Assembly: GCF_044594925.1 (NCBI RefSeq) | Contig: NZ_CP138991.1 | Span: 1,302,001-1,366,000 of the forward strand | Direction of reading: 5' to 3' | Source: Maribacter sp044594925 | GTDB taxonomy: Bacteria; Bacteroidota; Bacteroidia; Flavobacteriales; Flavobacteriaceae | Length of the DNA stretch: 64,000 nucleotides | Part shown: piece by piece, positions 27,538 to 35,570 of the stretch | Numbering within the stretch: the first letter of the stretch is position 1 | Layout: each line of letters begins with the position of its first letter | Notes under the pieces: model-generated | What the model saw: only the letters and a program-made list of their open reading frames with translations | What the model was told of the DNA's origin: nothing | The model's database searches: none | Program-made: the position numbers and the translations under genes

Positions 27538-28065
27538 TTAATTGTGTTGAAACTCTTTTATTAAAGCCGATATCTGCATTTCATCCTTTGAAACGGAAAT
27601 ACGCCCTGAACGAACAAATTGCATAATTCCAAATGGTTTTAATTGCTCGTACATTTCATCGATTTCATACCTTCTTCCACTCTTGGCAAGTACAAAAAAG
27701 TCTCGGGCAACTGTAACGATTTGTGCATTACTGTCTTTTATGATATTTTGAATTTGTCTTTCATCAAATAAAAGATCAGAGGCAATTTTGAACAAAGCAG
27801 ACTCTTGGTATATCGTTTCATCATCCTTGTGATAGAATGCCTTGATTACTTCTATTTGCTTTTCTATCTGTCCTACGATGTTTTTAACCCACTTGTCCGT
27901 TGTGTAGACCACAATGGTGAACTTAGAAACCTCATCAATCTCTGATTTTGAGACATTTAAACTTTCAATATTAATATGCCGCTTTAAAAATATACCTGAT
28001 ATTCTATTCAGTAATCCTACGTTATTTTCCGAATATACTGATATGGTAAACCACTGTTTTTCCAT
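27538..28065 (-). CDS. ilvN: Acetolactate synthase, small regulatory subunit
   Basis: 175 residues. An N-terminal ACT domain (WFTISVYSENNVGLLNRISGIFLKRHINIESLNVS) binds valine for feedback control, and a C-terminal ALS_ss-type domain (about 80-175) follows. It activates the large subunit IlvB. It is separated from ilvB by the methyltransferase gene, an unusual arrangement. Also called ilvH in some genomes. Confidence 0.94.
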   Translation of the reverse strand: MEKQWFTISVYSENNVGLLNRISGIFLKRHINIESLNVSKSEIDEVSKFTIVVYTTDKWVKNIVGQIEKQIEVIKAFYHKDDETIYQESALFKIASDLLFDERQIQNIIKDSNAQIVTVARDFFVLAKSGRRYEIDEMYEQLKPFGIMQFVRSGRISVSKDEMQISALIKEFQHN

Positions 28066-28114
28066 AAGCCTCCCTTAATCCCTTCAAAAGAAGGGAACAT
28101 GATGGGTTGTTTTA

Positions 28115-28702
28115 TTAATTAATATTCTTTTTTACTGCAATTATAATTCCTGATGACCAATTCATCTTTGTTATACTAAAATCTGCTCTACCCTCTAAAT
28201 AACCAACCAATTGTTCTACATTTTTATCGTGACCTTTTGGCCAATTGGGTTGTGAAGTCATATCATCAATAATATAAAATCCTCCAGGATTTATCATTTC
28301 TAAAATGACATCAATTTCACTATATTTTCCCGGCCAAGCATCAGCAAAAACAAGGTCATATTTAGTATCCTTTTGTTTCTTAATCCATTCTGTACCATCC
28401 TCACATATTATCTCCACCCTTTTGTCTTCTCCAAAATAATCTTTTGCTATCGCAATGAGTTTTGGGTCATTATCTACAGTAATTAAATGCGCGTCTTCAT
28501 CCATCCCTGCTATCATCCAAGATAAGGACAGACCAATTCCAGTACCTAACTCTAGAATTTGCGCTCCCGGTTTTGAGTGTATTAAGGTTTTAAGCAAAGA
28601 ACCGATGAACATATCAGAAGGCATCGTAAAACCTATTTCTTCTGATTTACGTTGAATCTCTGGGTAAATATCCGGTATATCTTTAATATTCGCTTCCTGC
28701 AC
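28115..28702 (-). CDS. SAM-dependent O-methyltransferase-like protein
   Basis: 195 residues. The Rossmann methyltransferase fold is clear: motif I ILELGTGIGLSLSWM near residue 46, an acidic strand end LITVDND near 74, motif IV YDLVFADAWPGKY near 117, and IDDM near 145. It resembles the class I O-methyltransferase (TrmR/caffeoyl-CoA type) group. The start is a GTG; no ATG lies upstream in frame. It begins 21 bases after the ilvB stop and ends 49 bases before ilvN, so it is embedded in the ilv operon. No branched-chain pathway step needs a methyltransferase, so its role is unknown. Confidence 0.85.
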   Translation of the reverse strand: MQEANIKDIPDIYPEIQRKSEEIGFTMPSDMFIGSLLKTLIHSKPGAQILELGTGIGLSLSWMIAGMDEDAHLITVDNDPKLIAIAKDYFGEDKRVEIICEDGTEWIKKQKDTKYDLVFADAWPGKYSEIDVILEMINPGGFYIIDDMTSQPNWPKGHDKNVEQLVGYLEGRADFSITKMNWSSGIIIAVKKNIN

Positions 28703-28723
28703 TATAGGGTCTTTGTCTTTTTA

Positions 28724-30457
28724 TTATTGTAATCGTACCTCCGAAACAGAAGCCCCAGAAGGAATCATAGGGAACACATTATCCTCTTTCTCTACCTTTA
28801 CTTCCAAGAAATAAGGCTTATCCGATGCTATCATTTCTTTTACGGCCGCCTTTAAATCTTTCCGCTCACTAACCCGTTTTGCTTCAATATGGTAGCCTTC
28901 TGCAATTTTTACAAAATCAGGATTTACCATTACTGTTGAGGCATAACGTTTATCAAAAAATAATTCTTGCCATTGACGTACCATTCCCAAGTGATCGTTA
29001 TTTAATACCACAATTTTTACCGGTATATTATGTTGGAAGATAACACCAAGCTCTTGTATGGTCATTTGATACCCTCCATCGCCTATAACGGCTACGACTT
29101 CTCTATCCATAGCTCCTTGCTTTGCACCAATAGCAGCTGGCAAGGCAAAGCCCATTGTACCGAGACCTCCTGAGGTTATATTACTTTTTGATTCTTTGAA
29201 TTTAGCATACCTACATGCTATCATCTGGTGTTGACCAACATCCGTTACTATTGCTGCTTTATGTTCCGAGGCAATGTTAATTTCCTCGATTACTTCACCC
29301 ATCGTTAAACCGTCTTTAGTAGGGTGAATGTCGTTTTTGATTACCGTATCAAATTCTATTTTATATTTTTCTTTAAAGACATTATGCCAAGATTCATGGG
29401 ATTTTGCATCAACCAAGGGCAGTAAAAGTTTTAAGGTTTCTTTAGAATCACCTAACACAGCTACATCTGCGTGAACATTCTTATTGATTTCTGCTGGGTC
29501 AATTTCAAAATGAATCACTTTTGCCTGTTTGGCGTAATCTTCCAATCTGCCTGTTACACGGTCATCAAAACGCATACCTATAGCTAATAGAACATCGCAT
29601 TCATTAGTCAATAGATTAGGCCCATAATTTCCATGCATTCCTACCATACCAACATTCAAAGGATGGTCTGTATCTAAGGCAGAAGCACCCATAATGGTCC
29701 AAGCAGCAGGTATTCCTGCTTTTTCCACCAATGCTTTTAATTCTTCTTCCGCCTTACCTAGAATAACTCCTTGTCCCCAAACAATAAAAGGTTTTTTTGC
29801 AGCATTGATAAGCTCAGCTGCAGCTTCTAAAGCTTTGGTACTTGGTTTTGGTTTTGGGTTATAACTACGAACTCCTCGGCATTTTTCATAAGAAAAGTCA
29901 AATTCCTCAAACTGGGCATTTTTTGTAATATCTACTAGAACCGGGCCTGGTCTTCCAGATCTTGCAATATAAAATGCTTTGGCCATTATCTCGGGAATTT
30001 CAGAGGCCTTCGTAATTTGATAATTCCATTTCGTCACCGGCGTAGAAATACCGATGATATCAGTTTCTTGAAAAGCATCTGAACCCAGTAAATGTCTTGG
30101 TACCTGACCCGTGATACAGACCATTGGTGTTGAATCTATCTGGGCGTCCGCAAGTCCCGTCACCAAATTAGTAGCTCCCGGGCCTGATGTAGCCATAGCC
30201 ACACCTACCCTACCAGAAATTCTAGCATAGCCCTGTGCAGCATGCGTAGCTCCCTGTTCATGGCGCGTTAAGATATGTGTAAGTTTATCCTGAAATTTAT
30301 AAAGCTCATCATAGACTGGCATTATGGCACCTCCTGGATATCCATAAAGTAAATCTACACCTTCTGCCAATAAACAATGGATAATTGCCTCCGCTCCAGA
30401 AATTCTAATAGTAGTTTCTGCATTTGACGCTTTCTGTTTTTCTTTTACTGTATCCAT
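28724..30457 (-). CDS. ilvB: Acetolactate synthase, large catalytic subunit
   Basis: About 577 residues from the ATG at 30455-30457; an in-frame TTG six codons earlier is the alternative. It is a thiamine-diphosphate enzyme joining pyruvate with pyruvate or 2-oxobutyrate. The catalytic glutamate is in TRHEQGATHAAQGYAR, the FAD region in GMVGMHGNYGPN and GMRFDDRVTGRL, and the ThDP/magnesium motif in VIGDGGYQMTIQELG ending NNDHLGMVRQWQ. It follows ilvD in the operon. The gene between it and its small subunit is a methyltransferase. Confidence 0.96.
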   Translation of the reverse strand: MDTVKEKQKASNAETTIRISGAEAIIHCLLAEGVDLLYGYPGGAIMPVYDELYKFQDKLTHILTRHEQGATHAAQGYARISGRVGVAMATSGPGATNLVTGLADAQIDSTPMVCITGQVPRHLLGSDAFQETDIIGISTPVTKWNYQITKASEIPEIMAKAFYIARSGRPGPVLVDITKNAQFEEFDFSYEKCRGVRSYNPKPKPSTKALEAAAELINAAKKPFIVWGQGVILGKAEEELKALVEKAGIPAAWTIMGASALDTDHPLNVGMVGMHGNYGPNLLTNECDVLLAIGMRFDDRVTGRLEDYAKQAKVIHFEIDPAEINKNVHADVAVLGDSKETLKLLLPLVDAKSHESWHNVFKEKYKIEFDTVIKNDIHPTKDGLTMGEVIEEINIASEHKAAIVTDVGQHQMIACRYAKFKESKSNITSGGLGTMGFALPAAIGAKQGAMDREVVAVIGDGGYQMTIQELGVIFQHNIPVKIVVLNNDHLGMVRQWQELFFDKRYASTVMVNPDFVKIAEGYHIEAKRVSERKDLKAAVKEMIASDKPYFLEVKVEKEDNVFPMIPSGASVSEVRLQ

Positions 30458-30537
30458 AGTACAAATCAAATTCAAGCCAAGGGCTCACATTCAAAAAATT
30501 TTTTAAACTGGTTATTCCTGTAATGCTATTACCGCAT

Positions 30538-32214
30538 CTAGAATTCATCCGTTACACAACCCTGTGCAGCAGATGAAACCGATCGTGCATATTTATACAA
30601 CACACCTTTTTTAAATTTCAATTCTGGTGCTACCCAAGTAGTCTTTCGCTTCGCTAACTCATCTTCTGAAACGGCTACACTAATAGCATTTGTTTCGGCA
30701 TCAATAGTTATTATATCCCCGTCTTTAACTAAGGCTATTGTACCTCCCTCTTGTGCTTCTGGTGATATATGCCCTACAACAAATCCATGGGTGCCACCTG
30801 AAAAACGGCCATCGGTTATCAAGGCGACATCCTTTCCTAAACCTGCACCCATTATGGCAGCAGTAGGTTTCAGCATTTCTGGCATTCCAGGGCCACCTTT
30901 AGGTCCCTCATATCTTATGACGACCACATCTCCTTTTTTCACCAATCCCGTTCGTATTCCGTCATTGGCATCATACTCACTATTAAATACTTTCGCGGTT
31001 CCTTTAAAAAGCAAACCTTCCTTTCCGGTAATCTTAGCCACGGAGCCATTGGTAGCAAGGTTTCCGTATAACATTCTCAAATGACCTGTAGCCTTTATTG
31101 GTTTATCTAAAGGCATTATAACATCTTGCCCCTCTTCTAAATCTGGAACATTTTCTAAATTCTCTGCCAAGGTCTTTCCGGTAACGGTAAGACAATCCCC
31201 ATGCAAGAGGCCATTTTTCAATAAGTATTTCAATACCGCAGGAATGCCACCTACTCTGTGTACATCTTCCATAAGGTATTTACCACTAGGTTTTAAATCG
31301 GCTATAAACGGAGTGGTATCGCTGATATGCTGAAAATCTTGAAGTGTAAATTCTACATCTGCAGCTCTTGCTATTGCTAAAAAGTGAAGTACTGCATTGG
31401 TAGAACCACCCATTATTGTAACTAAACGGATAGCATTCTCCAACGATTTACGGGTAACGATATCCAAAGGTTTAATATCTTTTTCAATAAGGATGCGCAT
31501 TTGTTTTCCCGCTGCGATACATTCTGATTCTTTATTGTTACTTATAGCAGGATTCGAAGAATTATATGGTAAAGACATGCCTAAAGCTTCAATTGCAGAA
31601 GCCATGGTGTTTGCCGTATACATTCCTCCGCAAGCTCCCGCTCCGGGAACGGATTTCTTTATAATAGATTTATATTCCGATTCTCCCATAGTTCCCGCTA
31701 CTTTTTCTCCCCAAGCCTCGAATGCGGAAACGATGTCTAGTTTCTTGTCGTTATGACAACCAGATTCTATTGTACCACCATATACTAAAATTGAAGGACG
31801 ATTAAGACGCAGCATAGCCATTAAAGCTCCTGGCATATTCTTATCACAACCTACAACCGTAACCAAGGCATCATAAGACATTCCCTGCACAACAGTTTCC
31901 ATAGAGTCTGCAATAATATCCCTAGAAGGTAATGAAAAACGCATTCCCGGTGTTCCCATGGAAATACCATCACTTACACCTATGGTATTAAAGATAAGTC
32001 CAACAGTCTCCTTAGAATTAACACCCTCTTTAACCAATTTAGCCAAGTCATTAAGGTGCATGTTACAAGGATTGCCTTCATAACCTGTGCTAGCTATACC
32101 CACCAATGGTTTACTAAAATCTTCATCCTTAAAACCTATAGCATAAAGCATAGCCTGTGCTGCGGGTTGGGTTGAATCTTGTGTAACGTTTTTACTGTAT
32201 TTGTTCAATTCCAT
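30538..32214 (-). CDS. ilvD: Dihydroxy-acid dehydratase
   Basis: 558 residues, standard length. It dehydrates dihydroxyisovalerate and dihydroxymethylvalerate. The iron-sulfur cysteines are in GNPCNMHLNDLAK, VGCDKNMPGALMAM and GAGACGGMYTANTM; TDGRFSGGTHGFVVGHISPEA is the strongly conserved C-terminal signature. It is the first gene of the minus-strand ilv operon, preceded by a possible TAnnTTTG box and inverted repeats. Confidence 0.97.
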   Translation of the reverse strand: MELNKYSKNVTQDSTQPAAQAMLYAIGFKDEDFSKPLVGIASTGYEGNPCNMHLNDLAKLVKEGVNSKETVGLIFNTIGVSDGISMGTPGMRFSLPSRDIIADSMETVVQGMSYDALVTVVGCDKNMPGALMAMLRLNRPSILVYGGTIESGCHNDKKLDIVSAFEAWGEKVAGTMGESEYKSIIKKSVPGAGACGGMYTANTMASAIEALGMSLPYNSSNPAISNNKESECIAAGKQMRILIEKDIKPLDIVTRKSLENAIRLVTIMGGSTNAVLHFLAIARAADVEFTLQDFQHISDTTPFIADLKPSGKYLMEDVHRVGGIPAVLKYLLKNGLLHGDCLTVTGKTLAENLENVPDLEEGQDVIMPLDKPIKATGHLRMLYGNLATNGSVAKITGKEGLLFKGTAKVFNSEYDANDGIRTGLVKKGDVVVIRYEGPKGGPGMPEMLKPTAAIMGAGLGKDVALITDGRFSGGTHGFVVGHISPEAQEGGTIALVKDGDIITIDAETNAISVAVSEDELAKRKTTWVAPELKFKKGVLYKYARSVSSAAQGCVTDEF

Positions 32215-32261
32215 AATCTAGTTCTCGTAAGCGCTTAATCGATTTAATTCTCGTATTCTAT

Positions 32262-32269
32262 CAAAGATA
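32262..32269 (-). promoter_or_regulatory. Candidate ilvD promoter box (TATCTTTG)
   Basis: On the minus strand TATCTTTG matches the Bacteroidota TAnnTTTG box about 50 bases ahead of the ilvD start. No TTTG is present at the expected 19-21 base distance, so support is partial. Confidence 0.4.
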
Positions 32270-32310
32270 AAAGTTTAAATACCGCTATAATTTTAACAAA
32301 AACAACTGGT

Positions 32311-32354
32311 TCAAATTCAATTTCATTAAAATTGATTTAACACATTGAATTTGA
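32311..32354. promoter_or_regulatory. Perfect 11-base inverted repeat upstream of ilvD
   Basis: TCAAATTCAAT (32311-32321) and ATTGAATTTGA (32344-32354) pair perfectly over 11 bases with a 22-base loop. It lies about 40-90 bases upstream of the candidate ilvD promoter box. It could be an operator for a branched-chain regulator or a hairpin; neither end has a T-run that would make a good terminator. Confidence 0.45.
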
Positions 32355-32442
32355 GATACATAACACTTCTTTTTATATCATATTCAATAAACAATCCTTT
32401 CGATCTAGTAGCATAAAAAAATTGGTATCGGACGTATCTGAT

Positions 32443-32472
32443 AGCCGTTTCTTAAATCATTTAAAATCGGCT
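32443..32472. promoter_or_regulatory. Second inverted repeat between ilvD and the nitroreductase
   Basis: AGCCG (32443-32447) pairs with CGGCT (32468-32472), and inside it TTAAAT (32452-32457) pairs with ATTTAA (32459-32464). It lies about 60 bases ahead of the nitroreductase start and may control that gene. Confidence 0.35.
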
Positions 32473-32530
32473 CTACAGAAATAATTACTTTAGCGGTTTT
32501 AATACCTATAATATTATATTAAACCCTTAC

Positions 32531-33259
32531 ATGGAAAAAACCGTAACTGAAGCCATACAATACAGACGTTCCGTGCGCGTATTTAATAAAGACCTAGCGC
32601 TAAATGATGAAAAAGTAAAACAATGTATTCATAATGCGGTGCTGGCACCAACCAGCAGTAATCTTCAGTTATGGGAGTTTTATCATATCACGGATTCGGC
32701 CATTCTGGAAAAAATGACGGAGGCATGTCTCGACCAAAATGCAGCTAAAACAGCCAAGCAATTGGTCGTAGTAGTCGCAAGAAAAGACTTATGGAAACAG
32801 CGAGCAAAAGCCAATATCGGTTTCTTAGAAAAGAGCTATGGTGATAGGAATCCGGAAGATTATAGCAAGCGAGAGAAATTCGCCCTCAACTATTACCAAA
32901 AATTGATACCATCTATATACACCGACTTCTTGGGTATTTTAGGTTGGTTGAAATACATCATATTTCAAATAATTGGTCTCTTCAGACCTACTTATAAACA
33001 AGTTAGAAATTCTGATTTGCGTATCGTAGCCCATAAGAGTGCCGGACTAGCGGCTCAGAATTTTATGATAAGTATGGCGGCAATAGGATACGATACCTGC
33101 CCTATGGAAGGTAGCGATACGGGAAAAGTAAAACGAATACTTAACCTTCCCGGCAAAGCTGAAATAAATATGGTCATAGGCTGCGGAATACGAGATGAGA
33201 ACGGTATCTACGGTCCTCGTTTTAGAGTTCCTTTTGAAGAAGTTTACAAAAAGGCATAA
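32531..33259 (+). CDS. Nitroreductase-family protein
   Basis: 242 residues. FMN-dependent nitroreductase fold: AIQYRRSVRVFNKD at 8-21 (FMN phosphate site), VLAPTSSNLQLWEF at about 37-50, a middle insertion with hydrophobic LGILGWLKYIIFQIIGLF (about 140-157), then AAQNFMISMAAIGYDTCPMEG and VIGCGIRDENGIYG. The hydrophobic insertion is unusual for a soluble enzyme and could form a membrane contact or dimer surface. The substrate is unknown. It is convergent with pxpC with one base between the stops. Confidence 0.88.
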   Translation: MEKTVTEAIQYRRSVRVFNKDLALNDEKVKQCIHNAVLAPTSSNLQLWEFYHITDSAILEKMTEACLDQNAAKTAKQLVVVVARKDLWKQRAKANIGFLEKSYGDRNPEDYSKREKFALNYYQKLIPSIYTDFLGILGWLKYIIFQIIGLFRPTYKQVRNSDLRIVAHKSAGLAAQNFMISMAAIGYDTCPMEGSDTGKVKRILNLPGKAEINMVIGCGIRDENGIYGPRFRVPFEEVYKKA

Positions 33260-33260
33260 A

Positions 33261-34100
33261 TCAGAGGAGTTTAAAGGAAATTTTAGAACCTTCTCTTTTC
33301 TGGGCCAAGACTGCAATAGCTTTATCCGATAATTGTAATATTCTGGGGTAGCCACCAGTTGTTTGCCCGTCCTTCATTAAAACAATTAATTTACCTAAGG
33401 GTGTTAGTTGTACCGTACCTGGCAAGGTCGCCGAAGTAAGCATGTTGATAGCGTGACCATCTATACATTCCTCCAACTGATAGGCCATTCTATTATTCTC
33501 TTTTGCGACCGTAAACCCACCATCAAATAGCTGTGCTAATTGCTTTTCTTTCAGTAAACTGTATTCTGGCGCCCGATGAACCTCGAGTAGCGTATCCTCC
33601 AAAAAGGAATCCACCTTTATCTCCAAAATTTTTGGTTTAAAAAGCTTGTTGTATTCAAAAGTAACCACATCCCCGTCCTTCAACCTATTTTCTGGAGTAA
33701 TGGGTTTGTAAAAGGAATAACTATTTAAGATACTTTGTAATCGGAAACCACCTTTCACAGCCAAATAAGCACGAAATCCTTTCTCCAATCTTCCATAGGA
33801 AAGAATATCCCCAATATTAATTTGATATACCTTATAATTCTGAATGGGCAAATTGTTCAAGGTAGCTGACATCTCCGCACCAGACAGCGTAATATAGGTC
33901 TCTTCTTCAAAGACCAAGGTTGGTCCTGTCATGGTTATTTCAAGAACGGCATCCGTAGTTTCGTTTTCCAATAATGTATTGGCCTTAAAAACCGATAATT
34001 GGTCCATAACCCCAGCAACGGGAACACCTTTATTACGGTAGTTGAATCTACCTAAATCTTGTACCGTGGTATAAAAACCGGACTTTAATATTTTAAGCAT
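33261..34100 (-). CDS. pxpC: 5-oxoprolinase subunit C (biotin-dependent carboxyltransferase-like)
   Basis: 279 residues. KipA/PxpC family: LKILKSGFYTTVQDLGRFNYRNKGVPVAGVMDQLS at the start, then LEITMTGPTLVF and ITLSGAEMSATLNN, and late RMAYQLE and TPLGKLIVLMKDGQTTGGYPRI. With PxpA and PxpB it forms the ATP-dependent prokaryotic 5-oxoprolinase that opens 5-oxoproline to glutamate. It overlaps pxpB by 8 bases and ends the five-gene operon. Confidence 0.95.
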   Translation of the reverse strand: MLKILKSGFYTTVQDLGRFNYRNKGVPVAGVMDQLSVFKANTLLENETTDAVLEITMTGPTLVFEEETYITLSGAEMSATLNNLPIQNYKVYQINIGDILSYGRLEKGFRAYLAVKGGFRLQSILNSYSFYKPITPENRLKDGDVVTFEYNKLFKPKILEIKVDSFLEDTLLEVHRAPEYSLLKEKQLAQLFDGGFTVAKENNRMAYQLEECIDGHAINMLTSATLPGTVQLTPLGKLIVLMKDGQTTGGYPRILQLSDKAIAVLAQKREGSKISFKLL

Positions 34101-34830
34101 CTATCTTAATTTTTTCCGGTTGATAAATACCTACCTCTGCCTCTATTTTATGTAAATCATATTCCGCCCTAGAAATTTGATAGAATTGAATTTTATCCCC
34201 AACACTAACAAAACATGGACTTTCATTTTTAAGATTGAATATTGGAACCGTACAACTGCCGATAATATTCCAACCTCCGGGAGATTCTTGAGGGTAAATT
34301 CCCGTTTGCCTTCCAGCCAGTCCCACAGCACCTTTTGCTACTTGAAGTCTAGGTGTTGCTCTTCTTGGCAGTTCCAAGGCTTTCGGCAATCCTCCTAAAT
34401 ACATGAAACCAGGAAGAAATCCTATACCATAAACCGTATATTCATTGCCGGTATGCAATGCTACTACCTCATCTGTTGTAATACCTAGTGTTTCCGCTAC
34501 GTATACCAAATCTATTCCAAATTCTGTGTCATAACTCACAGGCAAACGCCATAGATAACGCTGCCCTTGGGTACTTTCTTTTTCCTCTTGGTACCATGCT
34601 TGGATTTTGTTTCTAAATTCATCGTAGTTCAGTTCAATGTTTCTATTTAGGATAAGTAACGAATTATAGGCTGGCACGGTTTCCCAGTTTTCGCCCTCTA
34701 AGCAGTTTTCATGAAGGTAGTTTTCAAACTGTAATATACTATTCAAAATAGTTTCGGTTACCTCGTTGGGCCATTCTATTAAAATAGCATGAACACCGAA
34801 TGGCTTTATATTAATGGAGGGAAGTATCAA
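34093..34830 (-). CDS. pxpB: 5-oxoprolinase subunit B
   Basis: 245 residues. KipI/PxpB family, with YTVYGIGFLPGFMYLGGLPKALELPRRATPR, VGLAGRQTGIYP and SPGGWNIIG as the conserved core. It overlaps pxpC by 8 bases and pxpA by 4 bases, so the subunits are translated together and can assemble in fixed ratio. Together they recycle 5-oxoproline, which forms spontaneously from glutamine and from peptide ends. Confidence 0.95.
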   Translation of the reverse strand: MILPSINIKPFGVHAILIEWPNEVTETILNSILQFENYLHENCLEGENWETVPAYNSLLILNRNIELNYDEFRNKIQAWYQEEKESTQGQRYLWRLPVSYDTEFGIDLVYVAETLGITTDEVVALHTGNEYTVYGIGFLPGFMYLGGLPKALELPRRATPRLQVAKGAVGLAGRQTGIYPQESPGGWNIIGSCTVPIFNLKNESPCFVSVGDKIQFYQISRAEYDLHKIEAEVGIYQPEKIKIDA

Positions 34831-35570
34831 TTGTTTAAAAATATATTTTGATTCGGTAATTCCTTAGAAAGATACGTTAATATTTGAAAAGCCGAAGAAG
34901 TATCTCCATGCACACAAAAAGTCTCCGCTGCCATTGGTATTCTCTTTCCTGACCTTGTAACCACACATTTTTCTTTAATCAGTAAAACTAGATGCCTTAA
35001 CACCTTTTCAGGCTTTGTTATTAGTGCATTGGTTTCCTTTCGGGATACTAAGCGCAAGTCATCTGTATAATTCCTATCTGCAAAAGCCTCTAAAACAATT
35101 TGAAAACCTTTTTCCACCGCCTTACGTGCTACTGCAGAAGCAGGAGGCACATACAGTTTAAGGTTGGTCTTGTATTTTTCAATAGCGTCTAAAAAAATTT
35201 GTGCCAACTTTTCGTCCTTGGCAATATCATTATATAATGCACCATGAGGTTTTATATGGTGAAGTTCTATTTCTTCATTAGTACATACCGCTTCTAGGTC
35301 AGCTATTTGTTTTTGAATACTTGCTCGTAGTGCAAGTGGACTGATTTGCAGCGATACTCTTCCAAAATTAGCCTTATCGGGATAAGAAGGATGCGCACCG
35401 ATTTTTACGTGATGCTTTTTGGCTAGTGCTATAATAGCTTTCATACTGTCTTTATCTCCGGCATGACCACCACAAGCAATGTTACAAGAGGAAATATGGG
35501 GAAATAGGTTAGCTTCATTGCCAATCCCCTCGCCTACATCACAATTTATATCAATAGCGTAACGCTTCAT
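34827..35570 (-). CDS. pxpA: 5-oxoprolinase subunit A (LamB/YcsF family)
   Basis: 247 residues, complete. Conserved features are IDINCDVGEGIG at 6-17, the SSCNIACGGHAGD segment with histidine, KIGAHPSYPDKANFGR, and HGALYNDIAKD. It overlaps pxpB by 4 bases and starts right after the stop of the NRAMP-like transporter with no gap. The same neighbourhood (ycsF, the NRAMP-like ycsG, kipI, kipA) occurs in Bacillus subtilis as far as I recall, so the link between these genes is old. Confidence 0.95.
   Translation of the reverse strand: MKRYAIDINCDVGEGIGNEANLFPHISSCNIACGGHAGDKDSMKAIIALAKKHHVKIGAHPSYPDKANFGRVSLQISPLALRASIQKQIADLEAVCTNEEIELHHIKPHGALYNDIAKDEKLAQIFLDAIEKYKTNLKLYVPPASAVARKAVEKGFQIVLEAFADRNYTDDLRLVSRKETNALITKPEKVLRHLVLLIKEKCVVTRSGKRIPMAAETFCVHGDTSSAFQILTYLSKELPNQNIFLNN

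Larger units (their letters stand above)
32215..32530. other. Divergent intergenic region with two inverted repeats
   Basis: About 316 AT-rich bases between ilvD (minus) and the nitroreductase (plus). It holds a possible minus-strand promoter box near ilvD and two inverted repeats, described separately. I looked for a leader peptide rich in Ile, Val or Leu on the minus strand and did not find a clear one. No RNA gene is seen. Confidence 0.6.
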
